Shown here piece after piece: positions 1 to 13,191 of a DNA stretch of 64,000 nt (position 1 is the stretch's first letter; each line of letters starts with the position of its first letter). Below the pieces are notes generated by a model. It was not told the origin of the DNA. It did not search any database and saw only the letters and a program-made list of their open reading frames with translations. The stretch comes from Onchocerca lupi (lineage: Eukaryota; Nematoda; Chromadorea; Rhabditida; Onchocercidae): positions 1-64,000 of the forward strand of contig JAOVVO010000260.1 in NCBI GenBank assembly GCA_028564675.1. The letters run 5' to 3'. The translations under genes were made by a program, and so were the position numbers.

Positions 1-26
1 TATTATTACTATTATTATTATTATTA

Positions 27-57
<31 letters not shown>

Positions 58-233
58 ATTACTGTTACATAAATCGATAATTATCTTTTGATCATTAAAA
101 TGTTACATAAATATGATATTATTTTATTAGCGTAGTACATTCATAACCACGATTCAGTAAAATGAAAAATTGTTGTTTAGTGGCTTCTTATCAGCATCAT
201 TACGAATTCTGTAATTATTTTAATTAAGCTTAC
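1..233 (-). other. Left-edge intron with (TTA/ATT)n low-complexity tract
   Basis: Bases 1-60 are an imperfect TAT/TTA trinucleotide repeat; the rest is AT-rich and shows no coding. It lies just downstream (minus strand) of the donor that ends the exon at 234-305, so it is probably the first intron of that partial gene. No other exon of that gene is visible here. Confidence 0.4.
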
Positions 234-305
234 TTCATCCGTTGTTGCATTCATTTTCAAATTAATTTCTTCCAGAGATTCTGGTATATCACCATTCGCA
301 GTCAT
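234..305 (-). CDS. First exon of an unidentified gene running off the left edge
   Basis: On the minus strand an ATG at 305-303 opens 24 codons beginning MTANGDIPES and ending NATTDE. They are followed immediately by GTAAGC, a very good splice donor, at 233-228. The composition is balanced and unlike the surrounding AT-rich noise. The rest of the gene would lie to the left of the window, so the product cannot be identified. No spliced-leader acceptor is obvious right before the ATG. What is seen is the open frame and the donor; that this is a real first exon is inference. Confidence 0.45.
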
Positions 306-3300
306 TTTGTCGTCCTCCTATGTCTCCACAAAATACTATTTGCCGCTAACACTGAATAATTCTGTAATTTGATCAATTTATAAACATTAACTTTTCACTG
401 CAATATACGGATTAGCATCTAGCAACGTTAGCGGCATTACGGTATTCGAATATCCATCCAACGGAGAGACTGAATAATAATATTGGATGATTATATTTGA
501 TTCTCAATGTTTGGAATATATTGGAGCACTCTGTCAGCAATATACTGTAATTCAATATTTGAAGTATATTCGAATACATTGTCAGTAATATACTTAAAAT
601 ATACGTCACATCCCACAACACATCATCATATGCGCATGCAAACATATGGCAGAAGGAATGGAATGATATTGTTACTCGATTTGTTTCTTCATGGACTATT
701 TTGCTGAATTCCTTACTTATACTGTGAATTAAAAGAATCTTTGCTATCAGGAAATCTCGAATTCCAAGTCTCAAATGCATTAAAAATAAAATTTGGAATG
801 ACTATAGTATATCCAAATCATTCTATTCTTACTCCCAAATGACAGTTTTCATCAATAATAGACGAAGAATGAAATAGCTTGGAAATCAGAAATAGTCAAA
901 TAATAGATTCTCCAAAAAAAAAAAAAAGAAAAAAAAATGGGAACAAAAGTTATTCAAAGATCTAGTCGTAGCTAACAAGCGGTTTGGAGCTTAAACTAAA
1001 TCTTGAACTTTGCAGATGTATTAATTAGTTGCTATTCTCATTGAAATATATTCTGAAAATTAACCATTACTGAAATGTTGTGCAGAAAAAAGGACAATGT
1101 GATATGAAGCATTAGATGAATATTGAGAATTATTTCTGAGAGGAACATTTTTAGCTGAAGAAACATGCTCAGTATTATTCTTATTTGAAAGTAAACTAAG
1201 CCGAATGATTTTTCAAATATTTTCAATTCTCTGACCTGAGAGTATTTACACTTTTCTATCCTACAAGATCCAATTATTATTATCTTTTATTAAATATATA
1301 TCTCTTAAGTAATTAACAACAGTCGTACACCAAATATGTTTCGCTATTATATAAGAATTGCTCATTCTTGAATTTCAAGATCTAAGAAATCTCTAAAAAT
1401 ATTTTGACTTGTGCATGAGGCTAACAAATGAATATTGCCTTTTGATAAGATTAGTCCCTCAATTTATTCCTTTCAATTTTGCCTTCATGTACATATATTT
1501 CTTTTCAATTTTAATACTATCGAAAGAACTGATTTTAAATTATCTTTCGCTGCCCCCGTATTTGTATTTCGGTTTTCCATGATATCTACTGGAATGCCAA
1601 TAAAATAAAGCATATTCTTTTGCAACATGAAAAAATATTGAAAAATATGTTCACACACTTTTCTCAAGTGATTGTGGCACTACTTTATCGAAGAACAAGC
1701 TAGAATGCAATTGAATGCTTCCTCTCATTTTGCATAATCGAAATTCCTATAAATATGACTGAAAGCCGATGTATACAGCCAAAACGCAAAAGCAATCTGA
1801 AAATGTCTTTCGGAAGATCATTACCAGACATAATAACACAGATAATCTTTGTTTGTATCACTGAAAGGGCTTTATTTCAGATAGTATAAAAGTGAGAGAA
1901 AAAGTTAAAGATTTGAAGAGATTGTCAAAAAACATGAAATTTGTTCTCTTAAATAAATTATTTAGATTTTGAATGTTTTTGGAATCATTACGGAAAATTT
2001 TTACAAATTTTAAAATTGCCATAATTACTGATCAAAAAATCAATTCGCTAGATACTTTCTAGTTCTTCTCAAAATAATTCTGAACAATATTTGAATAATT
2101 TTTGTGAAAAACTTACTTGTTTCATCCCGACTCTATGAACTGGAAAATCAAAGTCAAAATCTTCCGATCAATCGTTGACATAGTACAATTTATTTTATCA
2201 AGAAACAGTTAGTTTAATAAACTATAAAAATTCAGAAAGTAAGGATGAGAAATTTCTAGAATCTTCCCCTTTTTCACTGCGAAGGACTGATTCAGTAAGG
2301 AGCTAAACGGATAAAAACAAAAACACAACATTTAATTCTATCACAGTAATTCCCACTTTAATTCAATTAGAAAATTTTGTTGATGGAATGCATTGAAGAA
2401 AATCGCTTTTCTAATGCTATGACTACTTGTAATAATTTGAATGACGCATTTTCAAGTCTTTTCAAACATTCATGACATCTTAAATTTGCATTTCTAGCAA
2501 TTTAAAATTTGCAACTGCAACTTTTTTGCAAAAGGTGGAAAATTAGAAATGGCACAAAATGTTAAGTCGAATAAATTAATAAATATTCGAATTTTATTTT
2601 CAAGAAATAATATTACATATTTGAAGGAGTGGATTGATTGAAGGAATGTTCTAAACTTTGTCAAATGACACCATGAATATTAAGTATAGTACGAGTATCA
2701 TTTATCATATCTAAATAAAATAGCATATCCACTGCTTTAAGCGTGACGAAATAAGAGACATTTTAAAAAAGAGGAACTCTGCACATTTTAAAAAGATGGA
2801 ACTCTGCTCTTTTTTATCAGTGCAATGACAAAATCAGTTAGACTGACATTAAACTGAAGTGGCCCAATAGATTTAAAATGAGACAATTGTAACAAAAAAG
2901 AATTCTTTACAAAAGGCTGGACAGAATGAATCGCACAATTTGATGGCATATTTGACGAATGGATTTATCACATTATTCTACGATTGCCAGATGCACTTTT
3001 TTTGTCGTCAATATGTCAAGATGTAAAAAAACGAGTAGAAAAACATCGAAATGCTTTCTTAGTCTGACCAATGAGTCCTCCTATCTATTTATTCATATTC
3101 CGTTTCATTTGACTGTTTCATTTCATTTGGTTTATACATATTATTATTTCCTTCTGTTTCCAATATTTCACTGTTTATTTGCCCGTCAACTTATTCCATT
3201 TTTTATTCACTTTAATAGAAATCACATATTCATTTTACTTCTTGTTAGCAAATTTCTTCTTTAAATCAATTCAGGAAGAAGAAAGTCGAATATGATGTCA

Positions 3301-3555
3301 ATCTATACTTTGTTTGATGAATGTCATCTTATTGCAATATGAACACAATGCTTTACAAGTCTTTTTGGTAATCAACCCACTAGTGTACAGGATGGCGGGG
3401 TGGAATACAACATCAATTGGATGGAAAATACAGAAATAACAGAAAGCAGTAGTACATATTCCATGTTTGATATAGATCATCTTATGTTTCACAGTGAGAT
3501 ACATTTATTTGGATATCAAGCAACTCTTATCAAATCTAGGATGATATTATGTTTG
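306..3555. other. Intergenic, no supported gene
   Basis: About 3.2 kb of AT-rich DNA. Open frames are short, rich in Phe, Ile, Tyr and Asn and lack paired splice signals, so none is called. There are homopolymer A runs near 915-937. Nothing recognisable is present. Confidence 0.5.
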
Positions 3556-3915
3556 TAAAGCGAATGATTAGAGGAATTGTGGGACGAAATGTCTTCAACC
3601 TATTCTCAAACTTTTAATTAGTATGACGTTTTGCTTGCTTGAATGAAGCGTAGACATTGAGTATGTCTCCAAGTGGACTATTTTTGGTAAGCAGAACTGG
3701 CGCTGTAGGATGAACCAAACGTTGAAAGTATAAGTCTTCTGCTCAAGCGTCATCTATTTTCAGCGCTAGTTTATTTGGTCCTACCAAAAATGGCCCCTTG
3801 GAACACACATCCAGTGTCTATGCTTCATTCAAGCAAGCAAAACGTCACACTAATTAAAAGTTTGAGAACAGGGTGAAGACATTTCGTACCACAATTCCTC
3901 TCATCATTCGCTTTA
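3556..3915. mobile_element. 360-bp inverted-repeat element (MITE-like)
   Basis: The left arm (from TAAAGCGAATGATTAGAGG at 3556) returns as its near-perfect reverse complement ending in CGCTTTA at 3915. The arms match almost continuously over about 170 bases with scattered substitutions and one small length difference near the centre (about 3690-3780). The whole unit could fold into one long hairpin. There is no transposase frame. The ends read TA-AAGCG and CGCTT-TA, which would fit a TA target duplication as made by Tc1/mariner-type elements. The inverted repeat is seen directly; the transposon class is inference. Confidence 0.75.
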
Positions 3916-6290
3916 TCGAATATAACAGCTTCATTGCGTACTTCAGCTATCCTGAGGAAAACTTCATTAGGAACCAGCTACTAGATAGTGTTTCGCCCCT
4001 ATATCGAAGTCAGCATTTAGATGGAAAAGTCATTGATAACAGAAATAAAATCCAGGAATAGGAAACACATAATAGTGATAAAAAAAAAACCTTCAAAAAA
4101 AGTAATTTTATTTTATTTCTGTTACCAAAAAAACCAAAGCCAAACTAATAATGATAACAATAATAATAATAAAAATTTTAATATTAATAATCATAATAAT
4201 AATAATAACAAAAATTTTTTTTTGTTTCTTTTTCTTTGTTCTTATTTTTAATTTTGACAATTTGCTTTATTTTAGGTGTTTGTTTATTTTTGGCTGAAGT
4301 TTGATTATACTCATGAAAAAACAGTAGTATTCAAACGGAAAAGTAGCAAAACTATGCCAAAACTAAAGACCTGAAAATATAAAGGATTAAGTTTGATTTC
4401 TGTTAGCAGAGTCAAGCAACATATTTTTAGGAAATGATTTTAGGACATTTGTACATCATTGATCACGGAACTTGGTGGAACAATGGAAACAAAATAATGA
4501 AAAGTATGGAGGAAGCAAATAAAGTCATTGAATTTTCAAGCTGTAACAGACTGACATCTCAGAATGTAAGCCTAAGCATTTGAAATGGACAATTAGTTGA
4601 AATATTTTTAAAGTAACCTCAAAGTTGATGTTGAAAAATCTCGCGAAAGTTGATATTGAGATAACTCGAAAATGAAGTGGCAATATAAGGCGATATTAGC
4701 TGATAAAAAAAGAGATAATTGATATATTTTTTAAATCTGTTGCAACCATTAAAAGGAAGGAAAATACTTCTATTATCAGTCCACAGTGCATGCAGAAAAA
4801 TGAATCATCATTGTTTAAAAAGATGAGTGGATACATTAGATGGTTGATCTTTAAAATATTAAGTTCCATGGTATAAAATAACAAAAATCATAATTGTTCA
4901 AGATATCTAAAAGCATCAAAAATCAATGTTTGAGAAGGAACGGCAAATCTACTAGTAGTGTGCAATAGATGAAGTCAGAATATTCAAACATTACTAAGAG
5001 GATAATCCAGATCGGCCTTTCTAGCTAGCTGACAGAAATGTGGAGGCTGACTAGCTAGCTAGCTAATCCAAATTTGGTAAGCATGTAAGGAAAGAAGGAG
5101 AAGCAGTTGAGTTCTTCGGCAAAAGATGACGAAAAAAAGGAACGTGTGCGATTTCCCATACTTTCTCTTTCGACAAGTCGTTCGTTGTCGTTCTTTTTAG
5201 TATTTTTAATGACGGGTCTCTCTCTCCTAGCACTACGCTCTCTTCGATGGCTGTTTGTTGCTGAATAGTACGACGATGACGACTATGGATGGAAAGCACA
5301 TAACCAGAAGCCATAGATTCACTCGAGAGCCTATAAGTCCAGGCCTTCTCTCGAGCACACACTCAAACAGACCTAACACTCCTTGCATTGCTTTGTCTGA
5401 CGCACGCACACATTATCGCTCCATGAATCGATATTATACTTGACTGAAATCTTGGAGAAGCACACGCAATTGCACAAAATCATCCAATCAACTAGATATT
5501 AAACGTATTTTGAATATATATATATATATATATATAGCATTTGGTCTTTTAAGCTTCCTTTTCCTCGTTTGCTTCTCCAATTCCACCATTATCCAACAGG
5601 ATATAGAACAAGCAATGTAATTTCCTTTTTCACTTTTACATATCTTCATAACATATTTCAATGACTGTAAATTTTGAATGTATGGGTACTGCAAGCAAAA
5701 GAGGAAAATCGGTATAATAATGTAATGCCCAACGCATGATTAAGTTAGTGATAAGTTAAATGTTGCTTCAATAATCAATCTAGTTCTAGTTCTACAAAAT
5801 GCTTCTATCCGTTAATTACAGCTTTATCACAGAGAACATGAAGAACTTCGTTGAATATTTAATCAACACTTTACAATCACTAACTAAAGAATATTAGCTG
5901 TTTAAAACATGAACTACAGAAATTAAAAGGGAAATAATTTCCATAAAATTACAGTGCCCGATATAAATCAATATTCCTAATGTTTTCAATGAACTTACAA
6001 AAAATCTTTGTTGCAAATGAAAACAGTGCTCCTCATTCGGGAAATCTGATTGAATAAATTATTGTTCCCATAAAGAATAAATAACATAATTAATAAATGA
6101 ACTAAAAAAAGAAGAAGAAATGTTAACAAACAGAACGGAAAGTCCAACATACACAAGTTTCAATTAAGTAAAATCAAACCACCAACAAAATGCGAAAATT
6201 TAATAATGGAAAAAAGAAAACAACCTAAAAACGAAAATATGAAGACATAAAAAGTGTTAAATACAAAGAACGTAATAGCATTACGAAAGT
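3916..6290. other. Intergenic with simple repeats
   Basis: Contains an AAT/ATA-rich low-complexity tract at about 4145-4215, clustered CTAG/GCTAGC motifs at about 5020-5065 and a (TA)n run at about 5514-5536. A comparatively GC-rich patch at 5050-5470 is open in several overlapping frames on both strands, none of which is recognisable. No gene is called. Confidence 0.5.
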
Positions 6291-8538
6291 TCACGATGAG
6301 GGAAGCGATTCAATTCCTGTAATAAATTTGAAATCTTCCGGAAATAATTCTACAGCACGAGGATAAAGAAGTTTATATGTTTGCTTAACCGTCACTTCAG
6401 CTGCCCCCGCAATTTCACCAATTTCTGAAAATTTAAATACAAGCCGTGTTACACACTACAGATTAACTATATGATTGCACTTTGCCAATAAAATAATCAT
6501 TAAGTCGCTTCGTTCTCTAGTGAAACTTCTCATATAAGCCATAATGGGAATAAAATTGTTGGTTGGTAAAAAGAATGCAGCTTATCAAATCAAAGCTTTT
6601 GTAACTAAAAAAATCAGCCTTATTTTCCAAACATACCTTTTTTTAAGAAATGTAGAACTTTACTTCAAAACTTTATAAATAACATCAATATTTCAAATGG
6701 AATCTTTTTTTTAATGTGAAATATAAAATAAATGTAAAAAAAAATTTCACAAATAAAACCTCTAGCAGTTTTTTTGTTGTTGGACGCTTGGCTTGCCATA
6801 TATATCGCTGCTGCAGCTATAGATATCGGACTACGACTAAAACCAACCAATAGGAGTACTGTGATAGATAAGATCATTAAAGTTAATTCACAATAATACA
6901 GAAACATTTCTGAGAAACAAAATTGCCTTACCCAGCAACTAAATCCAGTTCGACAGCTTTTTTTGCTATTCGTGTTGCTGCAGCCTGAATACTATGTGGT
7001 AAACCCAAATTACCACAGAATCGCGACTGAAAAGTTAGATAAATCGCTAATAAAACGGAATAGTTACATACGGCTATTAATAGTATCAATTATGGCTTAA
7101 CAAAGAGAGATAAATTTCGTAATGTAAGTCTTATTCTGCAATTTCTATGTCATAAATATGTTTTAATTCCTTCCTCACACATATGGGTTCATTGAACCCA
7201 TATAGTCAATGCTTTGTAGAGAAAACAAGATCCTGAATGAATTAGTTAAAGTGCTAATGATTGAAAACAACACATAGTAAGAGAGCTGAAAATTATTCAT
7301 CATTACACTGGCTTATATACAATTACGCCTTATTATCTAAGAAAGGAAACCAAGAAAGAAATCCAACAATCTGACCATGAAATCTGCACTTGTTATTTGT
7401 TCCAAACTAGTTTCCAGTGATTTTATTATCAGTTTGAAGCATCTTCCTATTTCTTTTTTAGAAACACGAGAAGCGGCACAGATTTCTGAAAACCTCTCAA
7501 CGATTACATTTAATTATTTAAGAATAATATACATAAAATGTGATGAAATAAATGTATACTCTAATACGAAAGTAACAAAATTAATAATTTAATAACCTTT
7601 AAATGTACGTGGAACACCTTCTTTTCTACAGGCTATATATAAACATGCTGCTGCCTGAGCTTCGTTATTTTTACCTCGTAATGCTTTACTATCCAGAACA
7701 TCTTTGAAAATCTTTGCCGCAGCATCCTGGAAGTTTCAACTGCATATAAATTATTTAAACATCTAGAATATATTTACATGATAAAAAAAACATAAGTGCC
7801 TCTAGAACATATTTAACTGATAAAGAGAGAACATGTACACCATAATCACAACTTAGAAACCTCAATAGATTTAGGGAGATGGATGCGTGCACTCATCTCA
7901 CGAATTACACTTAACCCTTGCGACATCTGCCGATCCATGTTGTTCATGTTCTTGCGTTGTGCATTTGCTAAGCTGTAAATAATAGAATTTATATGATAAA
8001 AATATAAATCAATCAGAAACAGAAATACTCAATAAAACTGTTAGATAGACAAAAATATTTCTTTCTAATGCAGAAAATAATGATAGAAACTTTTAACTAT
8101 AAAACTGATAAATTCAGATCACTTTAATATTTCAATAATAAACGAAGATATGCAAATTGCCTGTGATCGCTTTCAGAACCACCGAAACCGACAGCAATAG
8201 ACGTTGACAAATCAGCGCTTCCAAGAAGAGGATTTTCCGGTGCGCCAACACGTGAAGGATCTGCACCAGACTTCTCATTACTGAATGATCGCCATTCTGT
8301 GCCCACATCCACCAGTCTTGAATATAATTTTCAAATCGAAATTTAATTACCAAATTAATAGAATTTTTCCTAACTTTAAATTTAGACACTAATTAAAAAG
8401 TAAAATAACTAAGTAAAACACAATGAATAGTTGATACCTGTCCCCTACAACTAAACCACATTCGGGGCAGATCAAATCTCCAGCTCGATGGTCCTCCACC
8501 AGATGAGCACCGGGATGTATAGGACATTCCACCGACAT
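6291..8538 (-). CDS. ttb-1: Transcription initiation factor IIB (TFIIB)
   Basis: TFIIB bridges TBP on the promoter and RNA polymerase II in the pre-initiation complex, in the nucleus. Eight exons close in phase to 304 codons (human TFIIB is 316 aa): 8438-8538, 8161-8316, 7861-7972, 7597-7726, 7376-7485, 6932-7026, 6760-6836, 6291-6424. Exon 1 carries the N-terminal zinc ribbon (CPIHPGAHLVEDHRAGD then CPECGLVVGDR, four metal ligands). Exon 2 has the B-finger/linker motif EWRSFSN then DPSRVG. Exons 4-8 form the two cyclin folds, including ACLYIACRKEGVPRTFKEIC and GRSPISIAAAAIYMASQ. The protein ends DFKFITGIESLPSS. The start is the first ATG, four bases after an AG preceded by a long A-run, possibly a trans-splice or 5'UTR acceptor. 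Intron 2 appears to use a GC donor. The symbol follows the C. elegans orthologue. Confidence 0.96.
7181..7203. repeat. 23-bp perfect palindrome in a TFIIB intron
   Basis: ATATGGGTTCA, one T, then its exact reverse complement. It lies inside the intron between TFIIB exons 5 and 6. It could be a hairpin or a binding site, or it could be chance; nothing else supports a role. Confidence 0.5.
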
Positions 8539-11500
8539 CTTCCTGCAAATTGTTTTTTTTTTTTTTTTTTTTTCTTTAAAGTGACAATTTCGTTTACAAC
8601 ATTACTCATTCTTATTTTTAAATCTGTCAACAGTTAATCATCCTCTCTTCTTTCGCCCAAAAAAAGAGTAACAAGGATCTATCAAAGAAAGCAAAACGAT
8701 ACTTTCCAATCTACTTTACGAATTTGGCACCTGAAATATGAATGGCAAGAGATGGTAAGGGATAAATGGCCGCTGCAGATCCCTATTCAAGTAAATCTCA
8801 CAGACAAAAACAAGTGAATCAATCAGTTTCTCTTCATATCTTTACTACAAACATATAGCTGAACCCTATCACATGAACGGGTATATCTCGTCACAGAAAT
8901 CAACTAATTCGATTAACAAATTGGTACCCTAGAGAATTAGATAAACAATCTAGTTTTTCTAAAAGTACTTTTGACCACTTCACCATCAAATCAATCCAAT
9001 TTCAAGTAAAGTAGGCAACCCACCACCTGATTCACATATATTCAACGCATTTTTTTGCAAAACAGCTACATCGATAGAAAATTATACTGCTTTCGTAAGA
9101 ATAACAATTTCGCCCGACAGTCCTATCGAGACATCACACATTCTTGGTCATACGGAGATAATGCAAGCATAATGATTTGAAAGGTAACTATTTTTATGTT
9201 ATCAGCAATATTTCAATCTTAATCCACTCTTGAAACTCTTTCCAGCTGAAATAGTGTTCATTCAACGTTATGCACCGACTATAGAAGCGCCAAGACATCA
9301 TAAGACATAATATATGTTACAAGAAAGATTTCCTTTTCCTTATAAAATTGGATATTGTATAATTTAGAAAAACTGTTTGTTATAATATTTTTATAAATAG
9401 AATTATGGTTTGGAAAATACTTTTTAGACCTGGAATAAATCTCTCTAACGATATATAATGATAAAATAATTACAGATATTCAAAACAAATCAAGAAATTT
9501 TCGAAGCAATCTTTATGCATCAATATTACCACAACCAGAAATCCAACAAGAAACAATAAACAAATGCTCATGAATGTGGTCTCTCTTTTTTACTCTTAAA
9601 CAAAGCAGTTAAGGATATATTGGCCACTTTGACAATCTTATAACGTACAACTGGAATATCACCCACTGCATGACTTCCTCGACTGAGACAGCTACTAGAA
9701 TCTCATTATTCTCCTACAATAAAAATTTCGATCACAACAGCGGCATATTCATATGGGAAAGAAGGAATGAAGGATACTTCCGTAAGTCTACACATTTAAA
9801 GCAGTAATGATATAGGTTGAGAAAGATTTTATCTATATCAATCCAGATCAATGAAGATCCTACATTACCAAAAGGTAGTGTATAAAATGAAAATGTAAAT
9901 CCAGATCAATGAAGATCCTACATTACCAAAAGGTAGTGTATAAAATGAAAATAAAATACTAAACATGCTGGATAACCTACTAATTATAGACAAACAAGAT
10001 AATCGAATGTAGAAAAAATGAAGCAAAGTAACACTTCAATGAAGTTAAAGTAACATTATTCAGAATTGAGCTAAAATTTCAGTATTTCCATTCCTGATTA
10101 ATTGAACACCTATGCACTTGCGACTAGATGAGTTCAGTTATTTAGCTTCAACATCACTGGAAAAGGAAAATATATTTTCTCTTACCACATTTTTATTTTA
10201 AATATCATCCCATGGAGAACATGAATGAAAGAAATACCGAAATTTTAGCTCAATATCCCAATGATCTCGTTGACAAGAAAGAACAGTTTCTCATCTCCTT
10301 ATCCTTTTGAAGAGCACTTGGAATTTCATGCAATCCTATTCGCTAAAAAAATTCCTAAAAAATCATGAAATCCGACTGTTAACTACTCCTTCTGCTTCAG
10401 GACTTTTATTCAATGATGTAAAAATATCTTGCGTGATTGTATATCAAGCATCGTGCGTTGAGAAGATAGGAGAGAAGAGATGGCATCTATTACTGAAGTG
10501 AAGATTAGAACATATGTATACTTTTTCGAAGACGATGCCTCTGTCATGTAATGCTCGAACCGGCCCTAAATCACGTCCCTAAATGAGCCTCTTTGTACCC
10601 CTTACCGTTAAGCCTGTCGATGTGTCCTCAACTTTTGAGCTGTAAATATGCTTCCCGACTTTCCCATTCCAACTTAACAATTATTATAAACAGCCCTTCA
10701 TAAATGCTTCGCTCCTTCACCTAATAGCACTAACATCAAATCACTTCAAGAAAGGTGTGGTGTATTTTCACACAGGTCGATTGTGAAAACCAGTATCCAA
10801 TATACGTTTTCATTAATGAAAACGAAAGTGAACATTGAAGCAGCATAGTGGCTAACTGTCAACTATTTTGATTTTATCATTTCACTCGTCACTCTCCAAT
10901 TTGCATTATGATATATCGAGTATTGAGTTAAATAATCACGTTCTTCAACTTCTCTGCATTTTTCGCTCGATGGTAGGCGATTGATCGGTTGGTTTGTTAC
11001 AAAAGGAAGAGAGAGAAAAGCCTGCTGTGAAGGATTCTGCGAGAGATGGTTTTTGAAGGTTCTTATCCATATGGCTATTTTTGGATCATTCTGGACTAAG
11101 CTGAATGGAGTTTCGTCCAAAATGATCGTCAATGAAGCCGTTTCATTACAGTGCAAAAGTATTCTCTCGCGTGTTCACAAATTCCTTCATGTACTGAATG
11201 CTTCGAAATGAGCGCTATGTACAAAAACGACTTGACTTACGCTTTAATCGCCTCAAATCCAACATCAATCCTTATTCCCATTTCAATTTGAATAGAAAAC
11301 AACTTCTCAAAAAGAATCATCATCAAATTGTCTGATGCTATCGAGATAATCTTTGATTCACCTAGTTATTGATTTGCTATTTGTTGGACAATCCTTCGCG
11401 ACAGTTTTTTGGAACAATCCTTTAAATAACTTATAATGGTATTTTATTATGTATCAAAAAGATTTATCACTATCCATCAATGAAAGTTATTGATCTTGAT

Positions 11501-13191
11501 GTCACTGCACACAACATTTCCTTGAAATGTGGATGTTTCAATATTTTAATGTCTAATCAATATTAAATATCAATCATTAGCTTGCAACTTTGATTATATA
11601 AAGCAAATAAATTTGACCAGCAATTCCTGTTAGAATAGCCATTGGAAATTATAGACCTACAGATAAGTTTTTTTTATTCAGGTATTGAAGCTTGATGGCC
11701 TCGTCCGCGAAAGTTTCTTCCCATGATTTCTGAGAGAATCCGAGACTTAGCGGTCTTTATTATCAATCTGCAACCATAAATAAATTATATACATGTGCTA
11801 TATAGATTTATGACACACTTTAAAGAACATAGTATTCAATCAACAGGAAAACAGTATAGGTTATAATAGCTGTAAATAAAAATTCAACAAAATAAAAATT
11901 GATTGACAATCGGTTTTTCCTCACGATTGAGTTCTTTTTCATCTTTGTTTCAAATCAAGCAGGGGAAGTCAATTCAAATTAAACATTCGTTTTAATTTTT
12001 AGTTAAAAAAGGAAGAAGGAAGTGGATCAATTAACACAAACCGGAATAATTAATGAAAATTTATCTTAAAATTGGTTTGTGAATTGACTAATTGAAGATT
12101 GAAGAAGAATTCTTAGAACTTACATTATCCTTATTATGAAAAAATTATATTTATAAGATTAGCGATATTTGGTTTTAAAATTTCCAGCAATTTAATAGCA
12201 AACATGATCCAGATGGCATTTCTGTCCATTCAAATTTGAAATACTTTTCTAGAAAAAATATCAATTTTTTTTTTTTTTTTGATAATGTTTATATTTGGAA
12301 TTGAATTGATATATGCGAAAACCTGAAGTGGTAATCCGTTTCTCGTTAGTTGAACCTTGAGTGTTAAAGACTTAGTGTCAAAGATTGATTGACGATATCA
12401 GGCGGCGAAGTCACCGCAATTGAAAAAATTATCACTCATTCTGAAGGGAGAAAATAACAATTCAGCTTTGAGTTACTTTTTTATTCTGAAATTTCATCTT
12501 GCTTGAAAATTAAGAAACATTTGGATAGAATTACTTGCTTTAAATCTATAACAAATTATACTAACAAAGTTGCATCCTTATGCTTTTGTTCGTTGGTAAG
12601 CCTTTTTTATTAACACAGAAAAATAAAACGTAAATTATTAGCTATTTGGACACAGAAACAAACTATCAGCAGATCTAAAACTCTTGAGGAGCACTTTATT
12701 CATTTTTTATCAAGAAAAAGGTAAAGAATGAGATAAAGAATTGGACTTAAGAATTAAATTATAAATCATAAATGGCCTTGTTTTAAATAATGTCCTTTGC
12801 TATCAGCATTATCATTGAGAATGCGAAAAGTATTACATTTCACTCAAGGAGAGAAAGCATGCAGAAGTGGATTATATTAAAATTTCCTGAATCATTCGAA
12901 ATTTCTGAGGAAAAGTGTAAAACCGATGAAGCAATATCTAAAACTTAAAATCTTGAGCCCTCATAAGGCTATCTACAATTGAAGAATTTCTTATCACTTT
13001 TTTCTTTTGCATTAAGGCGAGGGCAATAATAAGTTAGGTTTAATGCTTTTTTGGTTACAATTGTTGTAGCTTTGAAATGAATGAATTATACGAACACAGG
13101 TTCTTATATTCGGATTTTTAAATATGAATCAGTTGAGAAATCCTAATAAATCATTAGATTCAAAATTCGAAATTTAATGAAAAATATCATT
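8539..13191. other. Intergenic, 4.6 kb without a supported gene
   Basis: Upstream flank of TFIIB (a long poly-A/T tract at 8553-8572 sits next to the TFIIB start) and downstream flank of the Ly6 gene. It holds a 58-bp tandem duplication (9841-9956). A somewhat GC-richer patch at 10530-11250 has a 97-codon minus-strand frame at 10863-11156 without recognisable motifs or matching splice partners. No gene is called. Confidence 0.5.
9841..9956. repeat. 58-bp direct tandem duplication, two copies
   Basis: A unit starting ATCCAGATCAATGAAGATCC recurs exactly 58 bases later (9841 and 9899), and both copies end in GTGTATAAAATGAAAAT. The copies are practically identical, so the duplication is recent. 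Confidence 0.9.

Noticed and set aside
3601..3625. Weak SL1-like match inside the inverted-repeat element
   Set aside because: It needs a gap and lacks the central CCC; the much better match at 30905 makes this one uninformative.
5063..5443. Overlapping frames on both strands in a GC-richer patch
   Set aside because: Three overlapping frames are open at once, so none is favoured; no conserved motif.
10863..11156. 97-codon minus-strand frame (and an overlapping plus-strand frame)
   Set aside because: Both strands are open here, a sign of composition rather than coding, and no domain is recognised.
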